A program made the translations under genes and the position numbers. The notes beneath the pieces were generated by a model. It did no database searches. It worked only from the letters and a program-made list of their open reading frames with translations, and was not told the origin of the DNA. 64,000 nucleotides of DNA from Tenacibaculum sp. Bg11-29. GTDB lineage: Bacteria > Bacteroidota > Bacteroidia > Flavobacteriales > Flavobacteriaceae. Of the stretch, positions 17,398 to 24,972 are shown piece by piece (within the stretch, counting starts at the first letter, position 1; every line of letters begins with the position of its first letter). The DNA lies in NCBI RefSeq assembly GCF_002836595.1, contig NZ_PJBB01000003.1, positions 3,037,001 to 3,101,000 of the forward strand, in the 5' to 3' direction.

Positions 17398-17801
17398 TTT
17401 TTTGCAGCATACAAAAATACTAATGCAGTTTATCCTTTTCTTAGGCTAGTACTTGGTAAATTCAAACCCTATGAGCACCCAATAAAATGAACATAGATAA
17501 GAATCCTTTATATAGAGTAGCTTTAAATATTATCAACAAATATGATTATTAGGAATATTGTTCTTCTTAGCTCAATTTATTACTGGAGAAAAAAAATTAA
17601 TGACTGTATATTTATGTAAAATTCCTTCCTTGTACAAGGAAGGAATGTGTTTCTATGATACTACTTGCTCAGTAACTATCTTTGAATATCGATGGTCCTT
17701 TGTACATAAAGTAATTTTTGAAACCCTAAATTTAAGAATATTTAAAAGAACATAATTAATGCTACAGCAGGATTAAATGAAGTACGTTTTTAAAACCCTT
17801 T
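17398..17801. other. 404-bp intergenic region with palindrome, no gene seen
   Basis: Convergent end of the oxidoreductase (+) and beta-lactamase (-) genes. It contains the palindrome at 17621-17646. A 65-codon open frame in it has no start context, no family resemblance and unusual composition, and I do not call it a gene. Confidence 0.5.
17621..17646. terminator. Perfect 26-bp palindrome, probable bidirectional terminator
   Basis: Each 13-base arm is ATTCCTTCCTTGT or its complement, with no spacer. It lies between convergent genes and has short A/T runs on its left side. It could be a bidirectional terminator or a protein-binding site. Confidence 0.4.
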
Positions 17802-18611
17802 TCATTCAATTGCTTTAATATGTTTTAACATTGATTTGGTTATTTCTTTTCTAAGAGAAGAAAATTTTGGATTATGTTCTTTTACATCTTTGATTAGTCT
17901 TGTTGCAAAAAAGTATGTGTTATTTTTCTTTTCTACATATCCAATCCACCATCCTATACTTTGTTTACTAGTGTTAGCCCAACCTGTTTTGCTTCTTATT
18001 ATATAGTTGTCCATTTCATGAGAAATCATTATTTTTTTTACAATAGTATAAGTGCTTTTAGAAAAAGGTAGTTCCTCTTTATATAAAGATTTTAATAATT
18101 TGATTTGATTTTTAGGAGAGATTCCTAGGTTACCATAATTCCAAAAATCTACTCCTTTTTCTGATAAATCTAGATTACCATACTTACATTTTTTCAGATA
18201 ATTTTTATACCTATTTTTTCCAATTTTTTTAGCAAGTTCTTCATAAAACCAAATTGTAGAATTTTTAAACGCACTTTTAAGATTTGTATCAGTATTCCAA
18301 GTGTCAATAACCTTTCCGTTAAAATATTTTATTTCCCCATCCCATTTAAACACCTCATTTTCATCTTTTATAGCTCCTTCTTCTAGAGCTATACAAGAGT
18401 TTATTATTTTAAAAGTAGAAGCAGGCAACGTTCTTTTATTAGCATCAAGACTATCACTGTAATAGTATCTATCATTTTTAAGATCATAAATAGTTGTGCT
18501 TCCTTTAATATTATATGAAGCAAATTCTTTACTTATTTTTACTTGACCAAAAATAGAGGTAGATGATATTATTAATAATATTATTATTTTCATTTTCTTG
18601 TTTATTTTCAT
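17802..18611 (-). CDS. Class D (OXA-type) beta-lactamase
   Basis: A periplasmic serine beta-lactamase or penicillin-interacting enzyme. Counting from the longest start (18626), it has the active-site motif PASTFK (Ser70 and carboxylatable Lys73), S-T-I at 123-125 in the position of SxV, KYGN at 148-151, FWNYG, and SKTGW at 212-216. The signal peptide runs to IFGQ. The start at 18611 or 18593 gives a normal signal peptide; the 18626 start adds five residues. The length fits class D. It lies inside the insert bounded by prmC-tail relics, so it may be horizontally acquired. The substrate range cannot be told. Confidence 0.9.
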   Translation of the reverse strand: MKINKKMKIIILLIISSTSIFGQVKISKEFASYNIKGSTTIYDLKNDRYYYSDSLDANKRTLPASTFKIINSCIALEEGAIKDENEVFKWDGEIKYFNGKVIDTWNTDTNLKSAFKNSTIWFYEELAKKIGKNRYKNYLKKCKYGNLDLSEKGVDFWNYGNLGISPKNQIKLLKSLYKEELPFSKSTYTIVKKIMISHEMDNYIIRSKTGWANTSKQSIGWWIGYVEKKNNTYFFATRLIKDVKEHNPKFSSLRKEITKSMLKHIKAIE

Positions 18612-18866
18612 TTTTATTAAAATCATAGCAATTTTAGATTAATTATAATAAAGTATAATTTATAAGATAACTCAATTCTTATTAAGGTAAAACCAAATAA
18701 TATTATATTGGCTTTACTTCAAAAATGGCACAAAATATCTATTACCCTCTTTTTAGTTTAGCCCATTAACATTTATTAATCAGTTTTGTCAGGTATAAAT
18801 AAAATGAGAGAAATATCTAAGAAGATAACTCCAATGCCATAAAAATATTTTTAAGTCAATATTAGC

Positions 18867-19430
18867 TTAAAATCTATAACCCAAAGAAATACCGCCTCTA
18901 CCAATATCTTTAAAATAGTAATCATTATAATTTATAAAATTCTTACCAACTCCTAAAAAAATATCAGCAACAAATTTTTCTTTTATTACAAACTTAGCTC
19001 CAATAGATAAACCTAAACTAAACTCTATTTTATCTCTAATTATATACTTATAAGGATGATGTTCGGTCTCATTAAAAGAATAATGTTCATATGATTTTAA
19101 TACACTGAACCCTTCGATAAAAAAACCTCTAGCATATTTTTTTGAAAAATAACGTCTATAGTAAGGCGTTAAAGAGAATTTTGTGAGATTATTTAATTTA
19201 GAAATATCTTTATTTCTTGAATTAAAATTAAACAAAGTCTCTATTCCAATTGAAGATTTTTCATTAATTAAATATTCATAAGAAATATCAATAAATTTAG
19301 AATCAATTAAGTTAACCAGGTTAATTTTTATTTCATTTTTTTTATTTAAGTATTGAGAGAATTCTTTATTTTTCTGAGCATTTAAAAATGTAGAAATAAA
19401 TAATAAAAATATTACTGTTTTTGTTTTCAT
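18867..19430 (-). CDS. Outer-membrane beta-barrel-like protein
   Basis: A 187-residue exported protein. The signal peptide ends in LNAQ (residue 19). The mature part has alternating strands (KINLVNLIDSKFIDISYEYL, SSIGIETLFNF, KFSLTPYYRRYFSKKYARGFFIEGF, FSLGLSIGAKFVI, KFVADIFLGVGKNF) and a C-terminal GGISLGYRF ending in Phe, typical of a small eight-strand barrel (DUF3575-like). Function unknown. It lies between the beta-lactamase gene and the second prmC-tail relic. Confidence 0.7.
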   Translation of the reverse strand: MKTKTVIFLLFISTFLNAQKNKEFSQYLNKKNEIKINLVNLIDSKFIDISYEYLINEKSSIGIETLFNFNSRNKDISKLNNLTKFSLTPYYRRYFSKKYARGFFIEGFSVLKSYEHYSFNETEHHPYKYIIRDKIEFSLGLSIGAKFVIKEKFVADIFLGVGKNFINYNDYYFKDIGRGGISLGYRF

Positions 19431-19478
19431 TTTTTACGATTTTTTTTTGTGGCCGCGAATATAAATAAAATTTTCTAA

Positions 19479-19538
19479 ACACTTCGATTTAACAAAAGCT
19501 TCTGTACATAATATTCAGAATCAAATGAAAGCCTGTAG
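19479..19538. repeat. Diverged intergenic repeat x (copy 2)
   Basis: Matches 15043-15120 in several blocks (TCTGTACAT, ATATTCA, AATCAAATG). It stands immediately left of the MocR/prmC-tail copy. Confidence 0.45.
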
Positions 19539-19555
19539 ATTACTTAATGATAAAG

Positions 19556-19603
19556 GTTATTTACAGATTATTAACAAACACAATGAAATTACTTATGCAG
19601 TAG
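19556..19603 (+). pseudogene. Relic of the 3' end of the MocR gene
   Basis: Translated in frame it reads VIYRLLTNTMKLLMQ and a TAG stop. The MocR protein ends IYKLTNTMKLFTN and a TAG stop. The DNA TTAACAAACAC-ATGAA and TAGCTTTAATCATTCTG are shared. It directly precedes and overlaps the prmC relic, repeating the junction found at 14906. Confidence 0.7.
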
Positions 19604-19667
19604 CTTTAATCATTCTGTTATTACCTGAATTTTTTTTATGTAATTCAATATTCTACATTTTTGTAAA
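19593..19667 (-). pseudogene. Relic of the 3' end of prmC (copy 2)
   Basis: On the minus strand it ends KNSGNNRMIKATA and a stop, compared with DFSGNDRMIKASL in the intact PrmC. The DNA blocks GCTTTAATCATTC and TAATTCAATATT are identical. It is more eroded than copy 1. Confidence 0.7.
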
Positions 19668-19999
19668 GCACTTGAGTTAGGGACTAAAAGCTACGTGTAA
19701 GATTCAAATATTAAGAAACCTATAACCATTAGAAGAACCAAGTACTTCAATACCCAGTTATTAACAAAAATGTTATGCAAACAATTAGCTGTTTTACATT
19801 TTTGCCTACAAGCTGATTATTCAATAGCTCTGAGCTATTAGGAACAAAATATATTCCTTAGTCATTACCTCCATTTAATCAATCGTATTAAACTATTTAG
19901 GTATAAATAATAACAAATTTTTTTCTAACGTGATAATTAAAAGTTGAATCTATATTAATAAAATTTCATATTAAGTCTTGGTTAAATAGTCCACAAATT

Positions 20000-20088
20000 T
20001 GCATTATGAAATAAAGTCAAACATTCATATCTAAATTGAGCCCATTAACAACAGAAAAAAGAACGTTCATGACATTTTTTTTACTTCT
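20000..20088. repeat. 89-bp direct repeat upstream of the cupredoxin gene (copy A)
   Basis: Pairs with 24611-24700. Both start TGCATTATGAAATAAAGTCA, contain TTCATATCTAAATT, and end CGTTC-TGACATTTTTTTTACTTCT. The spacing is equal to within one base. See the finding on shared repeats. Confidence 0.7.
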
Positions 20089-20294
20089 CTGATATACTAA
20101 TAGTAATTTTATTTCAAAGAACTTGAAGATAGTGTGATGAGTTTTTTTTGAGGCTTATTACAGAAACAAAGATATATTAATGTTTTGTTTTATAGGGTTT
20201 TATGAATCTTGTGAATTGTGATTAATGACTGAATTCAGTTTTTAGCTAAAAGAATAAATGAATTTAAATAAATATAGTTTTGAAACAAAAAAAA

Positions 20295-21233
20295 ATGAAT
20301 AAAATCATACTTATATTTTCTTTTTTACTCATTAGTAATACCATTTTTTCCCAAAATGATAAATTAATTATAGGAAGAACAACAGGTAACCTTTTTATTA
20401 AAAAAAATATGGGATTAAGAGTTTTTGGGTTTAGCAATTCTCTTTCTGGGCAAATTTTATTACCAGGCCCATGTATTGATGTCGTAGTTAATGATAGTAT
20501 AAATATTGATCTCTGGAATATTTCACAAGGAAATCCAGTTTCATTAACCTGTAATAATATAACCTTTTTACAATATAATGAGAACAAAGAACAACTACCA
20601 AACCAGGAGGTAATTGATCATATGGAGCATGGTTTTTATTCTTTTACAGCTAAAAAACCTGGAACTTACTTTTATTATAGTCCTGAAAATTATCCATTTA
20701 ACATTCAGGCAGGTATGTTTGGAACCATTATTATTCGTGATAAAAAAAGTGATTATTTGAATAAAAAAACAAATAATGAAGTATTATGGTGTAGTAATGA
20801 AATAGATACTGAATGGCATACTGATGCAATCATGAATGTAGAACATAATGAAATAAATGAACAAATTATACTCCCTGATTATCTACCTAACTATTTTTTA
20901 ATTAATGGTAAAAGAGCAAAAAAGCTAAAAGGATTGCAACCTTTAAAGAACAGGAAAAATAATACCACTTTACTTGTTCGTTTAGTTAATGCAGGATTGT
21001 ATCACCATGAAATAGAATTTCCATTAAAAATGAATCCACAACTTATTTTTGGTAAGTCTGCTAATTTAATCAAATCTATAAAATATTTTAAAGTGATGTT
21101 AAATAAAGGAGAATGTGTAGAATTATCTGTTTCTCTTAAAGATATGGATAAAAGAGATCATATTGTTTATCGGTATATAGATCCAATAAATAAAGAAGTT
21201 AAACATAAAGCAAACATTAATGTATTTTATTAA
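20295..21233 (+). CDS. Exported cupredoxin/multicopper-oxidase-like protein with degenerate copper sites
   Basis: About 312 residues from the ATG at 20295; a TTG at 20280 would add five residues. The signal peptide ends in IFSQ. Two cupredoxin-like halves are suggested: LPGPCIDVVVNDSINIDLWN and the PGTYFYYSPENYPFNIQAGMFGTIIIRD block have the layout of multicopper oxidases. The usual His-rich ligands (HWHG, HSH) are replaced (VSLTCNNITF, YFYYSPENY). A copper-dependent oxidase activity is therefore unlikely; a structural or copper-chaperone role is possible. It is the first of three plus-strand genes leading to the tyrosinase. Confidence 0.6.
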   Translation: MNKIILIFSFLLISNTIFSQNDKLIIGRTTGNLFIKKNMGLRVFGFSNSLSGQILLPGPCIDVVVNDSINIDLWNISQGNPVSLTCNNITFLQYNENKEQLPNQEVIDHMEHGFYSFTAKKPGTYFYYSPENYPFNIQAGMFGTIIIRDKKSDYLNKKTNNEVLWCSNEIDTEWHTDAIMNVEHNEINEQIILPDYLPNYFLINGKRAKKLKGLQPLKNRKNNTTLLVRLVNAGLYHHEIEFPLKMNPQLIFGKSANLIKSIKYFKVMLNKGECVELSVSLKDMDKRDHIVYRYIDPINKEVKHKANINVFY

Positions 21234-21250
21234 TATTTAAACAAATAATT

Positions 21251-21679
21251 ATGAAAAAAATATTATTCCACCTCATTATTCTTTTGCCATTTTCTTTTAT
21301 GTTGGCACAAAGCGAACCTACTTTCTCAGTTGTAGGTAATGCCATAAATAAAGAAAGTTTATCGAAAGAAAAACGTTTAGAGATTTCTAAAATTAAAGTA
21401 GAAAACATTTCTAACAAACCAATATATCTGGTATGGGAAACGATATCGAATTCTTTTCCAAAAGAATGGGACTGTTCTATGTGTCAATATGGAGCTTGTC
21501 AAATAGGAATTCCTAAAGGATCATTCTTTAAGAAACTGAACCCCGATCAACAAGGGTTTATAGCAATTCATGTTCTTCCTGTGAATACAAGAGGAGTAGG
21601 AGTGGTTAAGTTTAAAATTTATGATAAAGAAAACCCAAACCATTCTGAAATTCTCACTTTTGAAGTTGAAATACTCTAA
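21251..21679 (+). CDS. Small secreted Cys-rich protein
   Basis: A 142-residue protein with a signal peptide ending in MLAQ (residue 19). The mature part looks like an immunoglobulin-type beta sandwich (ISKIKVENISNKPIYLVWETI, GFIAIHVLPVNTRGVGVVKFKIYD) with three close cysteines in WDCSMCQYGACQIG that could bind metal or form a disulfide. Not a family I can name. It sits 17 bp after the cupredoxin gene and 53 bp before the tyrosinase gene, so it is probably in the same transcript, perhaps as a partner or copper donor. Confidence 0.55.
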   Translation: MKKILFHLIILLPFSFMLAQSEPTFSVVGNAINKESLSKEKRLEISKIKVENISNKPIYLVWETISNSFPKEWDCSMCQYGACQIGIPKGSFFKKLNPDQQGFIAIHVLPVNTRGVGVVKFKIYDKENPNHSEILTFEVEIL

Positions 21680-21699
21680 TAAAAAGTACATATTCACCA

Positions 21700-21731
21700 C
21701 TAACAAACTAACAAACTAACAAACTAACAAA
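21700..21731 (+). repeat. Four tandem copies of CTAACAAA in the tyrosinase leader
   Basis: The unit CTAACAAA is repeated four times without error and ends one base before the ATG at 21733. It occupies the ribosome-binding region. The gene at 24973 has two 7-bp copies, CTAACAA, in the same place. Confidence 0.85.
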
Positions 21732-21732
21732 A

Positions 21733-23235
21733 ATGAAAAACGTTATTCTTTTATTATCTATATTTTTGGTTACTAGTCTATGCTATAGTCAAAATGAAAA
21801 CAATGCAAAATACGTCCGGTTAAATGCTAGTACTCCAGAAGCTCAAGCCGATTTAGAAGCTATGAATGTAGCTTTCAAAAAAATGCGAGAAATGGACTGC
21901 GAGAATGGTTTAGCATGGTATTACCAAGGGGCAATACATAATATTCCTAGTGAAATTAAAGGAAAAAATAATCTTTGTTCTCAATATCAAACGAGTAAGG
22001 ACAAATTATTTGCATGGGGAGATTGTACTCATAAAAGCGGTATAAGTGCTAAGTTGCATTTTCTTCTATGGCACAGAATGTACATTTGGCATTTTGAAAA
22101 AATTATTAGAGAGTTATCTGGTAAAAAAGATTTTGCTTTACCTTATTGGAATTATGGAAGTAATATTTTAGATGAAAATATAATGCCTCAAAAAATCAGA
22201 GACCCAAAAGGGTATTTATATGAGGCGGCTAGATACAGTGTTCTTAATAACGGTGAACCTATACCTCCCACCAATTTAAAAAACATAAAAAGAACACTAA
22301 GAGAAATAATAAATTCGCCTATTTTTTTAAGAGAAAGAACTAATGAAGATGGTGAAAAAGAATATTTTGGATTCAGTCCTGAATTGGAAAAATCTCCTCA
22401 TGGTTACATGCATGATTTAATTGGTGGAGAGTATGCGAATCCCAAAGAAACATTTTATAATCAAATTTACCAGAAAAAAGATTTTCCTGGATTAATGGCT
22501 AATGTGCCTTCTGCTGGTTTTGATTCTGTATTTTGGTTACATCATAGTATGATAGATCGTATTTGGGAATCTTGGGAGGTAAATCATTTAGAACAACGTC
22601 CAACTTTAGCGCAATTAGAAGCAAGTCCTTGGGAATACAATTTTATTGAGCCAAATGGAAAAGAAATAACATATACTATTAAAGAAATGTATGATATAGT
22701 ATTTAATTTAGGTTATCGTTATAATAACTTATTATATACATCAGAGTCTCCTGTTTTGGCTTCTATTAAGCCTTCTGTAAATAAAAATGTTTCATTTCAA
22801 GACTCAACTCATAAAATAATTTGGAAACAAAAAATAGGAAAAACTATTGGTAGTAATGCATTTAAACATAAGGTAACTAAAAAAATATCTAAAAGAGTAA
22901 CTAAGAATTTTAAATCAGAAAAAAAATCATTTATCTTTTTAAGTTTAAACGTTGTCGTTTATAAAGAACCTAGTGATTACTACACCGTCCATCTTCGTTA
23001 TCCAAATCAAAAGGATGAATACCTTGGAACGATGACTTTCTTTGGTGTTGCTCACGATCATGGAACAGGGGAAAACCATACGATTGGGGAAAATGGAGTT
23101 AAACTTAATTTCTCTTATTATATTTCAGATGATTTGAAGGATTCTAATAAAAACTTTGAAATTATTATTAAAAAGAATGGTATTGGAGAAGCAAAAGTAA
23201 CATTAGAAAATATTAGTATGATTAAATTTAATTAA
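21733..23235 (+). CDS. Secreted tyrosinase-family protein
   Basis: A type 3 copper enzyme of 500 residues, predicted to oxidise phenols or catechols outside the cytoplasm; the signal peptide ends in CYSQ (residue 20). The CuA ligands are probably His69, His100 and His114: DCTHKSG gives a Cys98-Thr-His100 pair as in fungal tyrosinases with a thioether link, and LLWHRMYIWHFE is the second helix. The CuB site is SPHGYMHDLIGG (His223, His227) and VFWLHHSMIDRIWESW (His270/271). Residues 340-500 form a C-terminal beta domain that may cap the site. The spacing from His100 to His114 is five residues longer than usual. The substrate is unknown; melanin-like polymer or crosslinking is inferred. Confidence 0.85.
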   Translation: MKNVILLLSIFLVTSLCYSQNENNAKYVRLNASTPEAQADLEAMNVAFKKMREMDCENGLAWYYQGAIHNIPSEIKGKNNLCSQYQTSKDKLFAWGDCTHKSGISAKLHFLLWHRMYIWHFEKIIRELSGKKDFALPYWNYGSNILDENIMPQKIRDPKGYLYEAARYSVLNNGEPIPPTNLKNIKRTLREIINSPIFLRERTNEDGEKEYFGFSPELEKSPHGYMHDLIGGEYANPKETFYNQIYQKKDFPGLMANVPSAGFDSVFWLHHSMIDRIWESWEVNHLEQRPTLAQLEASPWEYNFIEPNGKEITYTIKEMYDIVFNLGYRYNNLLYTSESPVLASIKPSVNKNVSFQDSTHKIIWKQKIGKTIGSNAFKHKVTKKISKRVTKNFKSEKKSFIFLSLNVVVYKEPSDYYTVHLRYPNQKDEYLGTMTFFGVAHDHGTGENHTIGENGVKLNFSYYISDDLKDSNKNFEIIIKKNGIGEAKVTLENISMIKFN

Positions 23236-23566
23236 ACAAGTGTAAACGGTAGTTTTATATTTAAAAGCGGTACTTCTTAAAAGTGTTGCTTTCAAATATA
23301 CATGTCAATAAATTATTATGAATAAGGTTATAACTATTCAATTGTAGACATTAAACATTTCGCGCTTAAAATTATTTTAATCAACTAATTACCTCAGTAG
23401 AGAATCATTAAATCATCAAGCATAAGAAAGTTTTTTTTTACTAAAATTCAGGTCTTCACATTTTCTTCCTAAGCCAAATTAAAAGTATTCTATAGATGAA
23501 AAAGTATTCTTTCTTATAATAAAAACAACATTAAAACAATTTAATCACTAACTCAAGATTTATATC
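23236..23566. other. 331-bp intergenic region, nothing recognised
   Basis: AT-rich, with no open frame, hairpin terminator or repeat that I can support. It separates the tyrosinase from the cupin gene. Confidence 0.4.
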
Positions 23567-24055
23567 ATGAAAACATCAACCAAACTTAAATTTGTAAACA
23601 AAGCTCCAGAAGGTACCACAGCACCTTATCGATACGTAATGAAACCTAATCCTGATTTTAAAATACCTTCTAACCATTTACTTACACCACACTGGCACCC
23701 AAATTCAAATGAAATTACCACGTGTATAAAAGGTGAAGGAACTGTTACCATCATAGCTCCCAATACAAAATATCCAGGAAATCCAGGGACAGCAATCCCG
23801 ACTACCTATCCATTAAAAGAAGGTGATAGTGTGTTTTTACAACAAGGTTATTTTCATTACTTTATGAATACAGGAAATGAAGATTTTGAAATTGACCTTA
23901 CATTTGATAAAAAAGATTTCGATATTCTTACCTTGAGTGAAGTTATAAGTTTGCTCCCAGACAATATTAAACTTGCTGCTGTTAATAGCAAACCTGATAA
24001 TCCGATTATTCCTTATGAAAAGATTGAGGTTGATAAAAAAGAAATAGTTTATTAA
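23567..24055 (+). CDS. Single-domain cupin protein
   Basis: 162 residues with no signal peptide. Cupin motif 1 is TPHWHPNSNEITTCIKGEG (H-x-H-x4-E) and motif 2 is QQGYFHYFMNTGNEDFE (His and Asn as in G-x5-P-x-G-x2-H-x3-N). These residues normally bind Mn, Fe or Cu. The layout resembles germin-like proteins. It lies between the tyrosinase and the gene pair at 24973-27992. A dioxygenase, isomerase or superoxide-type role is possible but not shown. Confidence 0.8.
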   Translation: MKTSTKLKFVNKAPEGTTAPYRYVMKPNPDFKIPSNHLLTPHWHPNSNEITTCIKGEGTVTIIAPNTKYPGNPGTAIPTTYPLKEGDSVFLQQGYFHYFMNTGNEDFEIDLTFDKKDFDILTLSEVISLLPDNIKLAAVNSKPDNPIIPYEKIEVDKKEIVY

Positions 24056-24972
24056 TTATAATGTAAAAATTAATAATTCAAATCTTTCACATATCTTAAT
24101 AAGGTGAAAACAATATGTAAATGTTCTTAGATTGAAGTTTTAACTTTATTTCTGAGAACATTACAATCATTTATAATAAATAAAAATGAGTAAATAACAT
24201 ACTCTATTTTTGGTACAATGCATCAAAATTGTGTACTGTTCGCAGGTTATTGATGGAGGTCAAAATAAAAAAAGCTTGTTAACGGAAATGAGTTAGAATT
24301 ATATAATTGTGAGCAATATGTTTTTTTATAAAAAGGAATAATCGAATTATAAAAGTAAAATTTCCCATTTTAATGCCTTTTGGTAATAGAAAATAGACCA
24401 AAATACCATATTGGGAACATCTTACATTTCTAAAACAAGTTTTCTAGAACCTGTAGAAAAACAAACAGAAGATCGTTTAACTATAAAATAACAGGATCAG
24501 TTATTAGTAAGTAACAGAATTAGATACTTACGTAACCATTGCACAGTCCTTCGTGCTATAACACCATTCCATTAATGACTAAAATGTTACGTAAACAATT
24601 CTACAAAAGTTGCATTATGAAATAAAGTCAAACTTTCATATCTAAATTATTACTCGCTCACAATGGAAAATCATACGTTCGTGACATTTTTTTTACTTCT
24701 TCTGTTTTCAAATTTTAACTTTAGTTCATAAAGTGAACGGTAATATTATGAGTTGATTTTTAATGTATTAAGGACAACTCAACTTGCTTTTTCGTGAAAT
24801 TACATAAAGAAAACTCATGAAAATCATTCGAAGATTTAAGTGTAGTTATTACTGAATTTCCGAAAATGGATATAATCTGAACATAATTTTCAGAGGCGTA
24901 TTTTATTACAACAAATGAACAAAATAAATTAATTATTATAAAGTAACCAGTTATAAACTAACAACTAACAAA
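24056..24972. other. 917-bp intergenic region with shared repeats
   Basis: No intact gene. It contains a 20-bp block shared with 19768 (24581-24600), a possible further eroded prmC tail (24553-24610) and the 90-bp repeat at 24611-24700. It ends in a leader with two copies of CTAACAA just before the ATG at 24973. Confidence 0.55.
24611..24700. repeat. 90-bp direct repeat upstream of the 416-residue protein gene (copy B)
   Basis: Pairs with 20000-20088 in the same orientation. The 20-bp block AAAATGTTACGTAAACAATT stands just before it, and a near-identical block lies 212 bp before copy A. Both copies stand a few hundred bp upstream of a plus-strand gene group. Confidence 0.7.

Larger units (their letters stand above)
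19431..20294. other. Long intergenic region holding relics and repeats
   Basis: 864 bp without an intact gene. In order it contains repeat x (19479-19538), the duplicated tail of the MocR gene (19556-19603), the duplicated tail of prmC (19593-19667), a 20-bp block shared with 24581 (19768-19787) and the 89-bp repeat shared with 24611 (20000-20088). It looks like a patchwork of insertion scars upstream of the oxidase genes. Confidence 0.65.

Noticed and set aside
17558..17755. 65-codon plus-strand open frame between the oxidoreductase and beta-lactamase genes
   Set aside because: It spans a palindrome, has no family resemblance and no start context, and would end in a low-complexity tail. Treated as chance.
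24553..24610. Third eroded copy of the prmC tail
   Set aside because: Alignment needs gaps and keeps only scattered residues (LRN and GMV against LRK and RMI); too weak to call as a feature, mentioned only as a possibility.
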